Shown piece by piece: positions 15,044 through 23,362 of a DNA stretch of 26,832 nt; position 1 is the first letter of the stretch, and each line of letters opens with the position of its first letter. Origin of the DNA: NS-11 sp036505795 (lineage in GTDB: Bacteria > Nitrospirota > Nitrospiria > Nitrospirales > NS-4); NCBI GenBank assembly GCA_036505795.1, contig DASXSU010000030.1:1-26832 (forward strand), given 5' to 3'. The notes beneath the pieces were generated by a model. The model made no database searches and was not told the DNA's origin. It saw only the letters and a list, made by a program, of their open reading frames with translations. Made by a program: the position numbers and the translations under genes.

Positions 15044-16813
15044 GTGGGTGACCATCGTAAGACAGAAAAAGACGGTAAGGATTCGAAGACACAGGGCGAG
15101 TCCCCATCGGTGGAACGAACAGCCGGTTCGCGGGAAAGCGATCCGCTGGAGTTGATCGACGAATGCCTGGCTGCCTTTCCTGACAGCGATCCTCGCCAAA
15201 AGATTCTCTACAAGCTCCGGCATCTGGTGATGCAACAGTCCGTACAGGGCCAGCAGCGTGAAGCCGAATTCAAAAAATTAAATGGGGTGGTCGAAAAGCT
15301 GACGGCCCCGGCGAATCGGATCGGCACGCTCCTGGAGCTTCCTGCCGAGGGTCTGGCGCGTATCGTGGTCGGCGGCGCTGAATACTACGCCAATATCGAT
15401 CCGCGCGTGCCGGCAGAGGAGTTGAAAATCGGCACGCAGATACTGGTGAACGAGGCATACGCCGTGATCAAGACGCTTGGCTATGACCGCAACGGTCCTG
15501 TGCTGAAGGTGACGGAAGCCTTGCCGGACGGACGTATCCGATTTGAGCAGGACAGCGGACGGCAGGCGCTGATTCTCCAGCGATCGAGTGATCTGGCCGG
15601 TGTTGAATTAAAGGCCGGTGACGACGTACGTATCGATCCCAGCCATCGGATCGCGATTGAAAAGCTGGAGGATCGAAAGGCCAAGAACCATGTGCTCGAT
15701 GAAGTGCCCCGTGTCACGTGGGATCAGATCGGGGGGCAGAAGGCAGCGATCGAGGCCATTCGCAAGGCCATTGAGTATCCGCTGCTCCACACAAAGACGT
15801 TCGAGCAATTCAAATTCACCCAGCCGAAGGGTTTTCTCCTCTATGGTCCTCCCGGATGTGGCAAAACACTGATCGGCCAGGCGGCTGCGGCCAGTCTGGC
15901 GAAGCTTGTCAGCGAATCGACTCAGCCGGTGGGGAGTACCGGGGCCACGGAGAAGCCGCCCATCGCCGGCGGCTCGTTCTTGCACGTGAAGGGGCCGGAG
16001 ATCTTGAACATGTGGCTGGGCGAATCGGAGCGCATCGTGCGCGATCTGTTTGCCCAGGCGCGGGCTCGCCGCCAGGAGGGAACTCTCCCGTTCATCTTTA
16101 TTGACGAAGCGGAATCCATTCTTGGGACGAGGCGGTCGATGCGGTCGTTTAACATCAATAATACGTTAGTTCCGATGTTCTGCGCGGAGATGGACGGTAT
16201 CGAGTCCCTGCGGGATGTCGTGATCATTCTGGCATCAAACCGCCCCGACCTCATCGACCCGGCCGTGCTGCGTCCAGGTCGCATCGATCGCAAGATCAAA
16301 GTGGCACGCCCCACGCGTGACGCGGCGGTGGACATCCTCAAAGTCTACCTCACGCCGGAGCTCCCCCTTGATCGAGAGCTGATCGCCGCGCATGGAGGCG
16401 ACAAGACCATGGCGAGCGACGCTCTCGTTACAACCGTGGTGGACAGAATTTTCACGCGCACCGACGACAACCGCTTGTTGTCAGTGCGACTCCGCAGCGG
16501 ACAGAATAAGGTCCTCTATCGAGGCGATTTGGTCAGCGGCGCTATTCTTGCCTCCATCGTCCAGCGAGCGAAAGAAAAGGCGATCGAGCGGGTGATTCAC
16601 GCAGGCGATGACAGTGCCGCACCGGGGATCACGCTTGAGGACCTGTTGGCCTCGGTTCAGGAGGAGTATCGCGAAGGCGAGGTGCTACCGCCGGACGACG
16701 CCGCTGAAGAATGGCTGAAACTGCTCGACCATCATCCGGAACAGGTTGTAGGGGTCTCGTCCTTCCGGCGCGGCAGGCAAGCGGAAGAACGGTTGGTGGG
16801 GCAAATTATTTAA
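15044..16813 (+). CDS. arc: proteasome-associated AAA+ ATPase (ARC/Mpa)
   Basis: A 589-residue proteasome-activating ATPase. Residues about 38-95 can form the N-terminal coiled coil that captures the tag protein; 95-205 hold the tandem OB domains (NRIGTLLELPAEGLARIVVG onward). The AAA module has Walker A GPPGCGKT (268-275), Walker B IFIDEAES (351-358) and NRPDLIDPAVLRPGRIDRKI with the arginine finger. It unfolds tagged proteins and threads them into the 20S core. Compared with actinobacterial proteins there is an insert between Walker A and the pore-loop region (about 288-310). The tail ends VGQII instead of the usual GQYL. GTG 15044 has GGAGGT six bases upstream. It is the first gene of the operon; dop starts 20 bases after its stop. 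Confidence 0.95.
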   Translation: MGDHRKTEKDGKDSKTQGESPSVERTAGSRESDPLELIDECLAAFPDSDPRQKILYKLRHLVMQQSVQGQQREAEFKKLNGVVEKLTAPANRIGTLLELPAEGLARIVVGGAEYYANIDPRVPAEELKIGTQILVNEAYAVIKTLGYDRNGPVLKVTEALPDGRIRFEQDSGRQALILQRSSDLAGVELKAGDDVRIDPSHRIAIEKLEDRKAKNHVLDEVPRVTWDQIGGQKAAIEAIRKAIEYPLLHTKTFEQFKFTQPKGFLLYGPPGCGKTLIGQAAAASLAKLVSESTQPVGSTGATEKPPIAGGSFLHVKGPEILNMWLGESERIVRDLFAQARARRQEGTLPFIFIDEAESILGTRRSMRSFNINNTLVPMFCAEMDGIESLRDVVIILASNRPDLIDPAVLRPGRIDRKIKVARPTRDAAVDILKVYLTPELPLDRELIAAHGGDKTMASDALVTTVVDRIFTRTDDNRLLSVRLRSGQNKVLYRGDLVSGAILASIVQRAKEKAIERVIHAGDDSAAPGITLEDLLASVQEEYREGEVLPPDDAAEEWLKLLDHHPEQVVGVSSFRRGRQAEERLVGQII

Positions 16814-16833
16814 TCGTCACGGGATCCATTCGA

Positions 16834-18360
16834 ATGCGTGTATTTGGAATTGAGACCGAGTACGGAATCACGAGAAACGACCTCCAGGAAGTTGACCCGG
16901 TCGTCGAATCCATGGAGCTTGTGCGCGCGCATCTGGCCGGCTCGTTCGAGAAGACATGGGACTATAGCGGGGAGGATCCGCACGAGGATGCGCGTGGTTT
17001 TCGCGTGTCCGGGCTTCAACAGGACCAGGAGGAGGCGGAGTTCGCCAAGGTCGACGCCCATCGGCCTTTTTCGTTCCATGAAATGAAGAGCGATCTCGTC
17101 TTGCCGAACGGTGCACGGTTCTATAACGACCACACGCATCCGGAGTACTCCTCGCCCGAATGCCGAACACTGCGCGATCTGGTGGCCTACGATCGGGCCG
17201 GCGAACGAACACTCCACGAGGCGGCCCAGCGCCGAAATCGTACGTTGGGTGGCCCTCATGTGCAATTGTACAAAAACAATACGGATTTTCACGGGCACAG
17301 TTACGGGTGCCATGACAACTACCTTCTCTTACGGTCCATCCCGTTCGATGCCTTGGTGGCGGGCCTGGTGCCGTTTTTGGTGAGCAGGCAGCTGATTGCC
17401 GGAGCGGGGAAGGTGGGCATTGAGACGCAAGAAGGCGGGTTCAAAGCCGGGCGCTACCAGCTCTCGCAGCGCGCTGATTTCATGGAGACGGAATTGAGCG
17501 TGGATACCATGCACAACCGTCCGATTTTAAATACCCGCGATGAGCCGCATGCGGATCGGGCCAAGTATCGCCGGCTCCATCTCATCATCGGCGATGCGAA
17601 TCTGTGCGAATACGCCACGGCGCTCAAAATGGGAACCACCGCATTGGTGTTGGATCTGATCGAACGGGGAGCCGCGCCGCGGTGTGAATTGGACAATTCT
17701 GTGGCGGCCGTGAAAGAACTCTCCCGCGACCCGGATCTTAAGGCGGTTGTGCGACGACGTGGGGGCGGCACCATCTCGGCGCTGGAAGTACAAGAATTGT
17801 ATTGGTCGGCTGCCGACAAGGCGTTGGCCGGTTTGGATGAAGACACCGATTGGACTCTTCGGGAATGGGCACGGACGCTGGAGCTGTTGTCCGGCGACCG
17901 CTCGCAGCTGGTGGGGCGACTGGACTGGGTGACGAAGCTCTGGCTCTTGGAGACCTTCGCGCGGGAGGAACGGATCGGCTGGGATGACCCCTGGTTGGCG
18001 AGCCTGGACTTGGAATATCACAATATTGATCCGGATCGCGGTCTGTTTTACGGCCTTGAAAGTGAGGGCAAAGTGTTTCGGCTCACCACCGATGCGGATA
18101 TTCAGAATGCCATGACAGTGGGCCCGCCCGACACGCGCGGCGGCATACGCGGGCTCTGTGTCCGCCGGTTTCGAGAGCAGATCCGGTCGATACAATGGGA
18201 GCGCGTGCAGTTCACGGGTGGGTTCCTGCCGAAAACGCTGGATATGAGTGATCTCTTTGAGCCGGCGGAGGTCCGGGAACTGAGTGCTATCTTAGAGAAC
18301 GCGTCATCGCTGGCCGACGCGTTGAAAGCCTGGGGACGACGAAAGGAACAGTTGCAATGA
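16834..18360 (+). CDS. dop: deamidase/depupylase Dop
   Basis: A 508-residue member of the Dop/PafA carboxylate-amine ligase family, related to glutamine synthetase. The start MRVFGIETEYGITRN carries the metal-binding Glu residues; FYNDHTHPEYSSPEC has the catalytic Asp at residue 99. LYKNNTDFHGHSYGCHDNYL and RPILNTRDEPHADRAKYRRL are further family blocks. I call it Dop and not PafA because TWDYSGEDPHEDARGF matches the Dop-specific region and the Dop loop (about 55-88) is present. It deamidates the C-terminal Gln of UBact and later removes the tag from substrates. ATG 16834 is chosen over an upstream in-frame start inside arc. Its TGA overlaps the ATG of ubact (ATGA). Confidence 0.93.
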   Translation: MRVFGIETEYGITRNDLQEVDPVVESMELVRAHLAGSFEKTWDYSGEDPHEDARGFRVSGLQQDQEEAEFAKVDAHRPFSFHEMKSDLVLPNGARFYNDHTHPEYSSPECRTLRDLVAYDRAGERTLHEAAQRRNRTLGGPHVQLYKNNTDFHGHSYGCHDNYLLLRSIPFDALVAGLVPFLVSRQLIAGAGKVGIETQEGGFKAGRYQLSQRADFMETELSVDTMHNRPILNTRDEPHADRAKYRRLHLIIGDANLCEYATALKMGTTALVLDLIERGAAPRCELDNSVAAVKELSRDPDLKAVVRRRGGGTISALEVQELYWSAADKALAGLDEDTDWTLREWARTLELLSGDRSQLVGRLDWVTKLWLLETFAREERIGWDDPWLASLDLEYHNIDPDRGLFYGLESEGKVFRLTTDADIQNAMTVGPPDTRGGIRGLCVRRFREQIRSIQWERVQFTGGFLPKTLDMSDLFEPAEVRELSAILENASSLADALKAWGRRKEQLQ

Positions 18361-18551
18361 ATTCCAACACTGGATTTGACCGTAAAGAGCGCCCGTTCGA
18401 TCCGATGCCGAAGCCGACGACCCCGTCCGAGGAGGGTGGCGGGCCGAAGCGCCCGGAGACAGGCTCGCCGGATAAGGACAATCTGCTGAAGCGGATGCGC
18501 AAGGTCGATCCCAAACAAGCGGAGCGGTATCGGCAGCGGACAGGTCAATAA
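18357..18551 (+). CDS. ubact: UBact, ubiquitin-like (Pup-type) tagging protein
   Basis: A 64-residue, very hydrophilic protein starting MNSNTGFDRKERPFDPMPKP and ending RYRQRTGQ. It has no hydrophobic core, consistent with an intrinsically disordered modifier. The FDPMPKP segment, the KVDPKQAERYRQR helix and the C-terminal RTGQ agree with UBact, the Pup homologue described in Nitrospirae and other Gram-negative phyla. The terminal Gln must be converted to Glu by Dop before PafA can attach it through its side chain to lysines of target proteins. It lies exactly where pup lies in actinobacteria, between dop and prcB, and overlaps dop by ATGA, which implies coupled translation. The GG of actinobacterial Pup is TG here. 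Confidence 0.93.
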   Translation: MNSNTGFDRKERPFDPMPKPTTPSEEGGGPKRPETGSPDKDNLLKRMRKVDPKQAERYRQRTGQ

Positions 18552-18565
18552 CGACGGAGAAAAAG

Positions 18566-19339
18566 ATGGGGATGCAAGGCGATTTCTTACAGCTGCTGAA
18601 AGAGCAGGGGTATCAGTTGGGGACAGTCGCGCCGGTCCAGGATGGGCAGGAGCTGACGAGTGGGACGACGATTTTGGCCATGAAGTACCGGGACGGAGTC
18701 CTGGTCGCCGGGGACCGTCGGGCGACGATCGGCAACATGGTCATGTACGATCGGACGGACAAGGTTCTCGAACTGGATCGGCACAGCGTTATGGCAATCG
18801 CCGGTGTGCCGGCAACCGCGTACGAGATGGTGCGTGTGCTGGAGCACTCCTTCAAATACTACCGCCGTACGCAGCTTCAGGAGTTGAGCTTTGAAGGCAA
18901 GCTGCGGGCGGTGTCGAAACTGCTGAAGGACAATGTACCGGCCGCCTTAGCCGGGACCGGCGCAGTGGCCCCAATTTTTGCCGGGTATGACTTAGAGCAG
19001 GGAACAGCCAAGATATTTTTCTACGACATACTCGGGGCGGAATTCGAGGGCGTGGAATACGCAGTGTCGGGGTCGGGATCGCCGACGATCCGCGGGATCC
19101 TGCATTATCTCAACAGTTGGGGCGCTCAGCCGCTCCGCGAACTGTCCGAGGAAGACGCCACGATTCAAGCGCTCAGACTGCTGACTTGTGCGGCGGAGTT
19201 TGACTCGGCGACGGGTGGCGTCAATCGCGAAGCCGACTTATATCCGGTGCTGAAATTTATTACGGAAGCGGGAGTTCGGGTGGCGCCACAGTCGACATTG
19301 AAACCGCTGTTCGATGCCAAGGTGTGCCGGCATGTATGA
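18566..19339 (+). CDS. prcB: 20S proteasome beta subunit
   Basis: A 257-residue Ntn-hydrolase with a propeptide of about 33 residues, cleaved before Thr34 in LTSG/TTILAMKYRDG. Counting from that Thr as residue 1, the catalytic Asp17 (VAGD) and Lys33 (RTDK) are in the correct places, so the subunit is predicted active. SGSGSPTIRGILH and TGGVNREADLYPV are further beta-subunit blocks (the SGSG turn and the conserved Asp). It forms the inner rings of the proteasome. It starts 14 bases after ubact with a GGAG ribosome site, and its 3' end overlaps prcA by 8 bases. A second ATG two codons in is an alternative start. Confidence 0.96.
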   Translation: MGMQGDFLQLLKEQGYQLGTVAPVQDGQELTSGTTILAMKYRDGVLVAGDRRATIGNMVMYDRTDKVLELDRHSVMAIAGVPATAYEMVRVLEHSFKYYRRTQLQELSFEGKLRAVSKLLKDNVPAALAGTGAVAPIFAGYDLEQGTAKIFFYDILGAEFEGVEYAVSGSGSPTIRGILHYLNSWGAQPLRELSEEDATIQALRLLTCAAEFDSATGGVNREADLYPVLKFITEAGVRVAPQSTLKPLFDAKVCRHV

Positions 19340-20144
19340 CGAGCCGTATCGTTGGGTTGAAGCGGTCAGCAATCGTCGCCAGTACCTTGACGAGCAATTC
19401 AAACAAGGCAGTCCTGTTGTTGCCCTGTCCTATGCAGACGGGATTGTGCTGCTGACGGTCAGCCGTGGCACGCCGAAGCTGTACGAAATTTATGATCGTC
19501 TCGGGTTAGGGGGCATGGGGCATCCTGCCGACCTGGAAAAACTGCGATTCAGTTTGCTGGAAATGGCGCACGTTGAGGGTTTTAATCGCTCGCCATCGGA
19601 CGTGACGGGGGCGCGTTTGATGAAAAATGGTCTGGCCCCTGTGATTAAGCAGGCGTTCGAAGAAATTTACAAGGCGCCTTATATTGTGAAAATCTTGCTC
19701 GCCGAGATCGGGTTTAAAGCTGAGAAAGACACGTTCCTGACGATCAACTATGACGGGACTTTTGAGGAGACGGCAGGATGGGCTGTCTTGGCGGCCACGC
19801 CGGCGGTGCAACAGGACATGAGTGCGTATCTCAAACAGCAAACCGGGCTTATGTCGGCCTCGTTGGCCCGGGCTGCTGAAAGTGCCATGCAGGCCTGGGC
19901 TCTCGGATCGCTGGCTCAACAGCGCGCGGCTGAAGGCAGTCACGAAGAGTCCCGATCCTCGGGCTCAGAGGCGACCCCGTCGATTCCGGATTCCGCTGAC
20001 CTCCTGGCGCATCTTCGTGAGACCGTCGCCGAGAAAACGGTCGAATGTGCGGTGATGGAACGCGGCGCCCCCGGGTCATCCAAATACCGTGCACTCAAAG
20101 CCGATGAACTCGGCCGCATCTTGCCTCTAGCGATGAAAGGCTGA
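19332..20144 (+). CDS. prcA: 20S proteasome alpha subunit
   Basis: A 270-residue alpha subunit starting MYDEPYRWVEAVSNRRQYLD; this N-terminal helix gates the pore and docks ARC. VVALSYADGIVLLTVSRGTP and YEIYDRLGLGGMGHPADLEK are typical core blocks, and the catalytic Thr is absent, as expected. The ATG at 19332 overlaps the prcB stop; an in-frame ATG six codons upstream is less like homologues. Between the last helix and the final strands there is a Ser/Glu/Pro-rich insert (about 195-225, AAEGSHEESRSSGSEATPSI) that makes it slightly longer than the mycobacterial subunit. Alpha rings cap the beta rings and receive the ATPase tail in pockets between subunits. Confidence 0.94.
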   Translation: MYDEPYRWVEAVSNRRQYLDEQFKQGSPVVALSYADGIVLLTVSRGTPKLYEIYDRLGLGGMGHPADLEKLRFSLLEMAHVEGFNRSPSDVTGARLMKNGLAPVIKQAFEEIYKAPYIVKILLAEIGFKAEKDTFLTINYDGTFEETAGWAVLAATPAVQQDMSAYLKQQTGLMSASLARAAESAMQAWALGSLAQQRAAEGSHEESRSSGSEATPSIPDSADLLAHLRETVAEKTVECAVMERGAPGSSKYRALKADELGRILPLAMKG

Positions 20145-20171
20145 GGTCAAGTTACCTCGATCTTCCCTGCC

Positions 20172-21701
20172 ATGCTTAACAGAATCTTCGGGCTCGAAAC
20201 GGAATATGGCCTGCTGATCAATCAAGACCAGCCTGATCATTCCCCCTCCTGGCTCGCCCATCGTATTCGGGATCAGGTATTCCATATTCAGCGGCGGGGT
20301 GTCCTCGATCTGCATCACCGCGGCCACGATGAGCCGCCGGGCAACGGGGGATTCCTCACCAATGCCGGGCGTATCTACCTGGACATGGGTCATCTCGAGT
20401 ATGCCTCGCCGGAGTGCGGAAGCCTCACCGATTTGGTGGCCTCGGATCGGGCCGGTGACCAGCTTGTGCAGAGCGCGGTACAGGACGCCGGGTTGGCGGA
20501 CCACGTGTCGCTGATCAAAAACAATATCGATCACGTCACGGATGCGACATTCGGATGCCATGAGAATTATCTGGTGACCAGGAAGTTTCCGTTTTCGCTC
20601 CGCGGTCTCAACCCTCTGGTGTCGTTCTTGATCACCAGGCAGGTCTACACAGGGGCTGGTCGCGTCGGCGCTGCCGCCACATCCGATGAATGGGTGCAGG
20701 TCGGCCATGTCGGCCAGCTCATCCTCCACCGGCCTGGACTGCGCGATTCCCAGACTCGTGCGGTGGTCCCGTTTCAAATCTCACAGCGAGCGGACCACAT
20801 CGTCAACGATTTCTTTGAGTGGGTGCAGCAAAACCGCGCCATCATCAATACCCGCGACGAGCCTTTGGCAGACCCGAATCAGTATCGGCGTATTCACTTG
20901 CTCTGCGGCGACTCGAATATGGCGGAATACGCGACGATGCTGAAAATGGGAACCACGGGGTTAGTCCTGCAGCTCATCGAAGATGGGCATGAGCCGAAGG
21001 GACTGGAGATCGGAGAGCCGGTCGAGGCGCTTCAGAACCTCTCGCGGGATCAGCAGCGGCAGTGGCTGGTGACATTGGCCTCGGGCAAGACCATTTCGGC
21101 CATGGATATCCAGGAGCGGTTTTTAGACGCTGTACAACAACACTACAAAGGGCAGGACGAAGAGACGGATTGGGTCCTTGACCAGTGGGAGCAGGTGCTG
21201 ACAGACCTGCGTGGCGAGTATGTAAAGCTTGTCGGGCGCGTAGACTGGGCGTCCAAGCTGTGGCTCTTAGAGACTTTTCGAGACGCTGAGCAGGTCGATT
21301 GGGACGATCCGATGCTCAAGAGCCTGGATCTGGAGTATCACAATCTGCATCCTGGGCGGGGACTGTACTATGGGCTCCTCGACGAAGGCCGCGTCCCGCG
21401 TGTCACCACAGACAAGGCAATTGAATTGGCCCAGGAACATCCTCCACGCAACACGAGAGCGTTCGGTCGTGGTGAAGTAGTGCGGCATCTGCTTGCCTGC
21501 GGGCCGGAGGTTGATACCCCTGCTCCCGGCGGAGAACAACATTTCTTGCCGGCCTATGTCATTAACTGGTCCGTTCTCCAACTACGGGGGCGCCCACCTT
21601 TTCCCATGGCGGATCCCTTCAAAACCTACGTTCAGGAAGCGCGCGCCTACGTCGGTGAGAAACCTCTAGCCACTAGAAAAAAAGACAGCTCGCGGCCGTA
21701 A
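20172..21701 (+). CDS. pafA: UBact/Pup--protein ligase PafA
   Basis: A 509-residue ligase of the same fold as Dop. MLNRIFGLETEYGLLINQDQ carries the nucleotide/metal-binding Glu residues; IYLDMGHLEYASPEC has the catalytic Asp at residue 71. LIKNNIDHVTDATFGCHENY and RAIINTRDEPLADPNQYRRI follow. It lacks the Dop loop found in the 16834 gene and has the PafA-type C-terminal region (RVTTDKAIELAQEHPPRNTR, later INWSVLQL and DPFKTYVQEA), which supports the ligase assignment. It uses ATP to join the C-terminal Glu of UBact to substrate lysines. The gene starts 27 bases after prcA and closes the operon; actinobacteria often have pafA further away. Confidence 0.93.
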   Translation: MLNRIFGLETEYGLLINQDQPDHSPSWLAHRIRDQVFHIQRRGVLDLHHRGHDEPPGNGGFLTNAGRIYLDMGHLEYASPECGSLTDLVASDRAGDQLVQSAVQDAGLADHVSLIKNNIDHVTDATFGCHENYLVTRKFPFSLRGLNPLVSFLITRQVYTGAGRVGAAATSDEWVQVGHVGQLILHRPGLRDSQTRAVVPFQISQRADHIVNDFFEWVQQNRAIINTRDEPLADPNQYRRIHLLCGDSNMAEYATMLKMGTTGLVLQLIEDGHEPKGLEIGEPVEALQNLSRDQQRQWLVTLASGKTISAMDIQERFLDAVQQHYKGQDEETDWVLDQWEQVLTDLRGEYVKLVGRVDWASKLWLLETFRDAEQVDWDDPMLKSLDLEYHNLHPGRGLYYGLLDEGRVPRVTTDKAIELAQEHPPRNTRAFGRGEVVRHLLACGPEVDTPAPGGEQHFLPAYVINWSVLQLRGRPPFPMADPFKTYVQEARAYVGEKPLATRKKDSSRP

Positions 21702-21818
21702 TTATCGCAGATGGTGCCGGGCCTCCTCCGGGCGCTAACCTTCCCCCTCCTCTGAATACTAGCCACGAATGTACGCCCAGGATACGCTCTGCCGAGGATC
21801 ATCTGAAGGAGGCCAGCC

Positions 21819-22286
21819 ATGAAGGGAACAGTTGTGACGATCAGTTTTTGTCTCATACTGCTCTTGCCGGAGCTTGTGTTTTCAGCAAACGATCCGATCC
21901 CATCGGGCGGCACGATCCAGGGGAAAATCACGCGTGTGTATTCTGATCGTGTTGATGTCGACACGGGATCAAATGCCATCACGTCCATCTATGTGGATGG
22001 CAATACCCAGATCAACGGATCCACACGCAACACCATCGGTCGAGTGCTCGGTGGCGTCATCGGCACGACTCACGATTTGAGGGCGGGCGATCAAATAACT
22101 GCGACCGTCACACGAAACCAGGAAGGGTTGATCGCGCAATCGATCACGACACAGGGGGCAACGGCAAATAGTGGGTCTGCGACAACGACGGCGCCACCAA
22201 CGGCGGCGAACTCAGGCCGCGTATGCGTGCGAGACGAACGGGCAAACCAACAAGGACAGATTGTGTGCGGAGAACCTGTGCATTAG
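21819..22286 (+). CDS. secreted small beta-rich protein of unknown function
   Basis: A 155-residue exported protein. The Sec signal (MKGTVVTISFCLILLLPELV, cleavage likely after FSA at 23) is followed by a beta-rich region: GGTIQGKITRVYSDRVDVDT, then TSIYVDGNTQIN and LRAGDQITATVTRN. This arrangement is reminiscent of small OB-like periplasmic domains (DUF5666 type), but I cannot confirm it. The region from 115 to 135 is Thr/Ala/Ser-rich linker, and the last 25 residues (RVCVRDERANQQGQIVCGEP) hold two cysteines likely to form a disulfide. A strong GAAGGAGG ribosome site precedes the ATG. It is separate from the proteasome operon and converges on a lipoprotein gene. Confidence 0.75.
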   Translation: MKGTVVTISFCLILLLPELVFSANDPIPSGGTIQGKITRVYSDRVDVDTGSNAITSIYVDGNTQINGSTRNTIGRVLGGVIGTTHDLRAGDQITATVTRNQEGLIAQSITTQGATANSGSATTTAPPTAANSGRVCVRDERANQQGQIVCGEPVH

Positions 22287-22322
22287 TAGCTCTTCTTAGG
22301 TTTCAATATTCCGAGCAGTTGG

Positions 22323-22363
22323 AAGGGTTAGGTCCCGCCATTGCCTTGCGAGACCTAACCCTT
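22323..22363. terminator. bidirectional terminator-like inverted repeat
   Basis: A perfect 12-bp inverted repeat: AAGGGTTAGGTC (22323-22334) and GACCTAACCCTT (22352-22363) with a 17-base loop. It sits between two convergent genes (ends at 22286 and 22402). T-runs are short, so it is an imperfect intrinsic terminator on either strand, but its position fits shared termination. Confidence 0.65.
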
Positions 22364-22401
22364 TATCCGCCTATGATAATGGTGACTACGGTGCGCTGCT
22401 C

Positions 22402-23103
22402 TTACCTTCTTACCCACTCTCTCGCCTTGATGACTTCCCCGGTGTCCTCTTTGACCTGGGTCTGATAGTTGTAATACCACTCAAAATTCTGCTTCTCAAC
22501 AATGTTTCCGGCATCGTCCGTTTTAATGACGACGTCGTATAAGAAAATTCCGAGCGTGGTCTTCTCGGGAATGTCATGGAAGGAGGGGCCGTAGATTGTC
22601 ACTTCTGCTTCGGTCCTCGGAGGAACGATGATGTTGCTGAGTTCGGCGTAGTCTTTGGAGCTCACCGAAGTATTCTTGCCACCGAAATTGTAAAGAACTA
22701 CCGTGCCGGCGCCCCTAAAAACCCGCGGCATTTGATTGTTGATCTTGACTCGGAACGCGACTTTATCTGGATTGACTCTATAAACAGGAGTCGACGTGAC
22801 CTCAACCATTTTGAAGAACTGGACCTTGCCACCTGTGGCCATTGATTGCGACATTGACTCGCCCGCAGTCGGCTGGACGTTTTGCGCGGTCTTTACTACA
22901 GCTTTGGAGCACTGAAAGGTGTTCGGCGCGAGTGAGACAGTGATGCCGCCTTTTCCTTGCAATTCCTTCGTTTGTGGCGAAGGTGCGATCGTCGGATAAT
23001 TACAGCTCACCGTTATAACCGGGTTAGGTTCTTGCACCTTTGGTTGCGTCGCGCACCCACCCAACGCGCTAAGAAAAATGATTGCCAGTAGTGCCCTTGT
23101 CAT
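22402..23103 (-). CDS. hypothetical outer-membrane-type lipoprotein
   Basis: A 233-residue lipoprotein: MTRALLAIIFLSALGGCATQ has a perfect lipobox LGGC with Cys17 acylated. Residues after the Cys (ATQPK) lack an Asp at +2, so Lol sorting to the outer membrane is likely if the E. coli rule applies. The mature domain is beta-rich: KVQFFKMVEVTSTPVYRVNP, then VAFRVKINNQMPRVFRGAGT and TEAEVTIYGPSFHDIPEKTT. The strand pattern, with a conserved-looking YGPSF, suggests an immunoglobulin-like or beta-sandwich fold. ATG 23101-23103 is preferred over the GTG one codon upstream because AAGGAGG is better spaced. No family recognised. Confidence 0.8.
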   Translation of the reverse strand: MTRALLAIIFLSALGGCATQPKVQEPNPVITVSCNYPTIAPSPQTKELQGKGGITVSLAPNTFQCSKAVVKTAQNVQPTAGESMSQSMATGGKVQFFKMVEVTSTPVYRVNPDKVAFRVKINNQMPRVFRGAGTVVLYNFGGKNTSVSSKDYAELSNIIVPPRTEAEVTIYGPSFHDIPEKTTLGIFLYDVVIKTDDAGNIVEKQNFEWYYNYQTQVKEDTGEVIKAREWVRR

Positions 23104-23187
23104 CACACACCTCCTTGTGCCGTATCTTCATGGTCTGCATTTCAACTTGTGTACGTTAGTTCCACTACTTATGAGGATTGATCCTAT

Positions 23188-23229
23188 GGTTTTCACCGAC
23201 CCCTGTCTGTCAGGGAAAACCCTTTTTTT
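23188..23229 (+). terminator. Rho-independent terminator without an upstream gene
   Basis: GGTTTT (23188-23193) can pair with AAAACC (23216-23221) around an inner CCCTG/CAGGG stem, followed by C and seven Ts (23223-23229). It points along the plus strand, but no plus-strand protein gene lies within the preceding 900 bases, so it may end a small RNA or antisense transcript. Confidence 0.5.
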
Positions 23230-23362
23230 ACCCCCGCTCTCGTATTCGAAAATCGGCGTATGGGAGCTATCTATTCGCTCATCACTGGTGATGCGTTCTT
23301 TCTCTCGCCACGGCGTCGGGAACCGTTTGGACCCTGACTGCTGATGGGATAGACTGGGCGCG

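Noticed and set aside
17527..18195. 222-codon minus-strand frame
   Set aside because: Antisense shadow of dop, with no recognisable domain.
20127..20777. 216-codon minus-strand frame
   Set aside because: Antisense shadow of pafA.
21702..21818. Terminator after pafA
   Set aside because: Only a short CCGG pairing with no T-run is seen; not enough to call.
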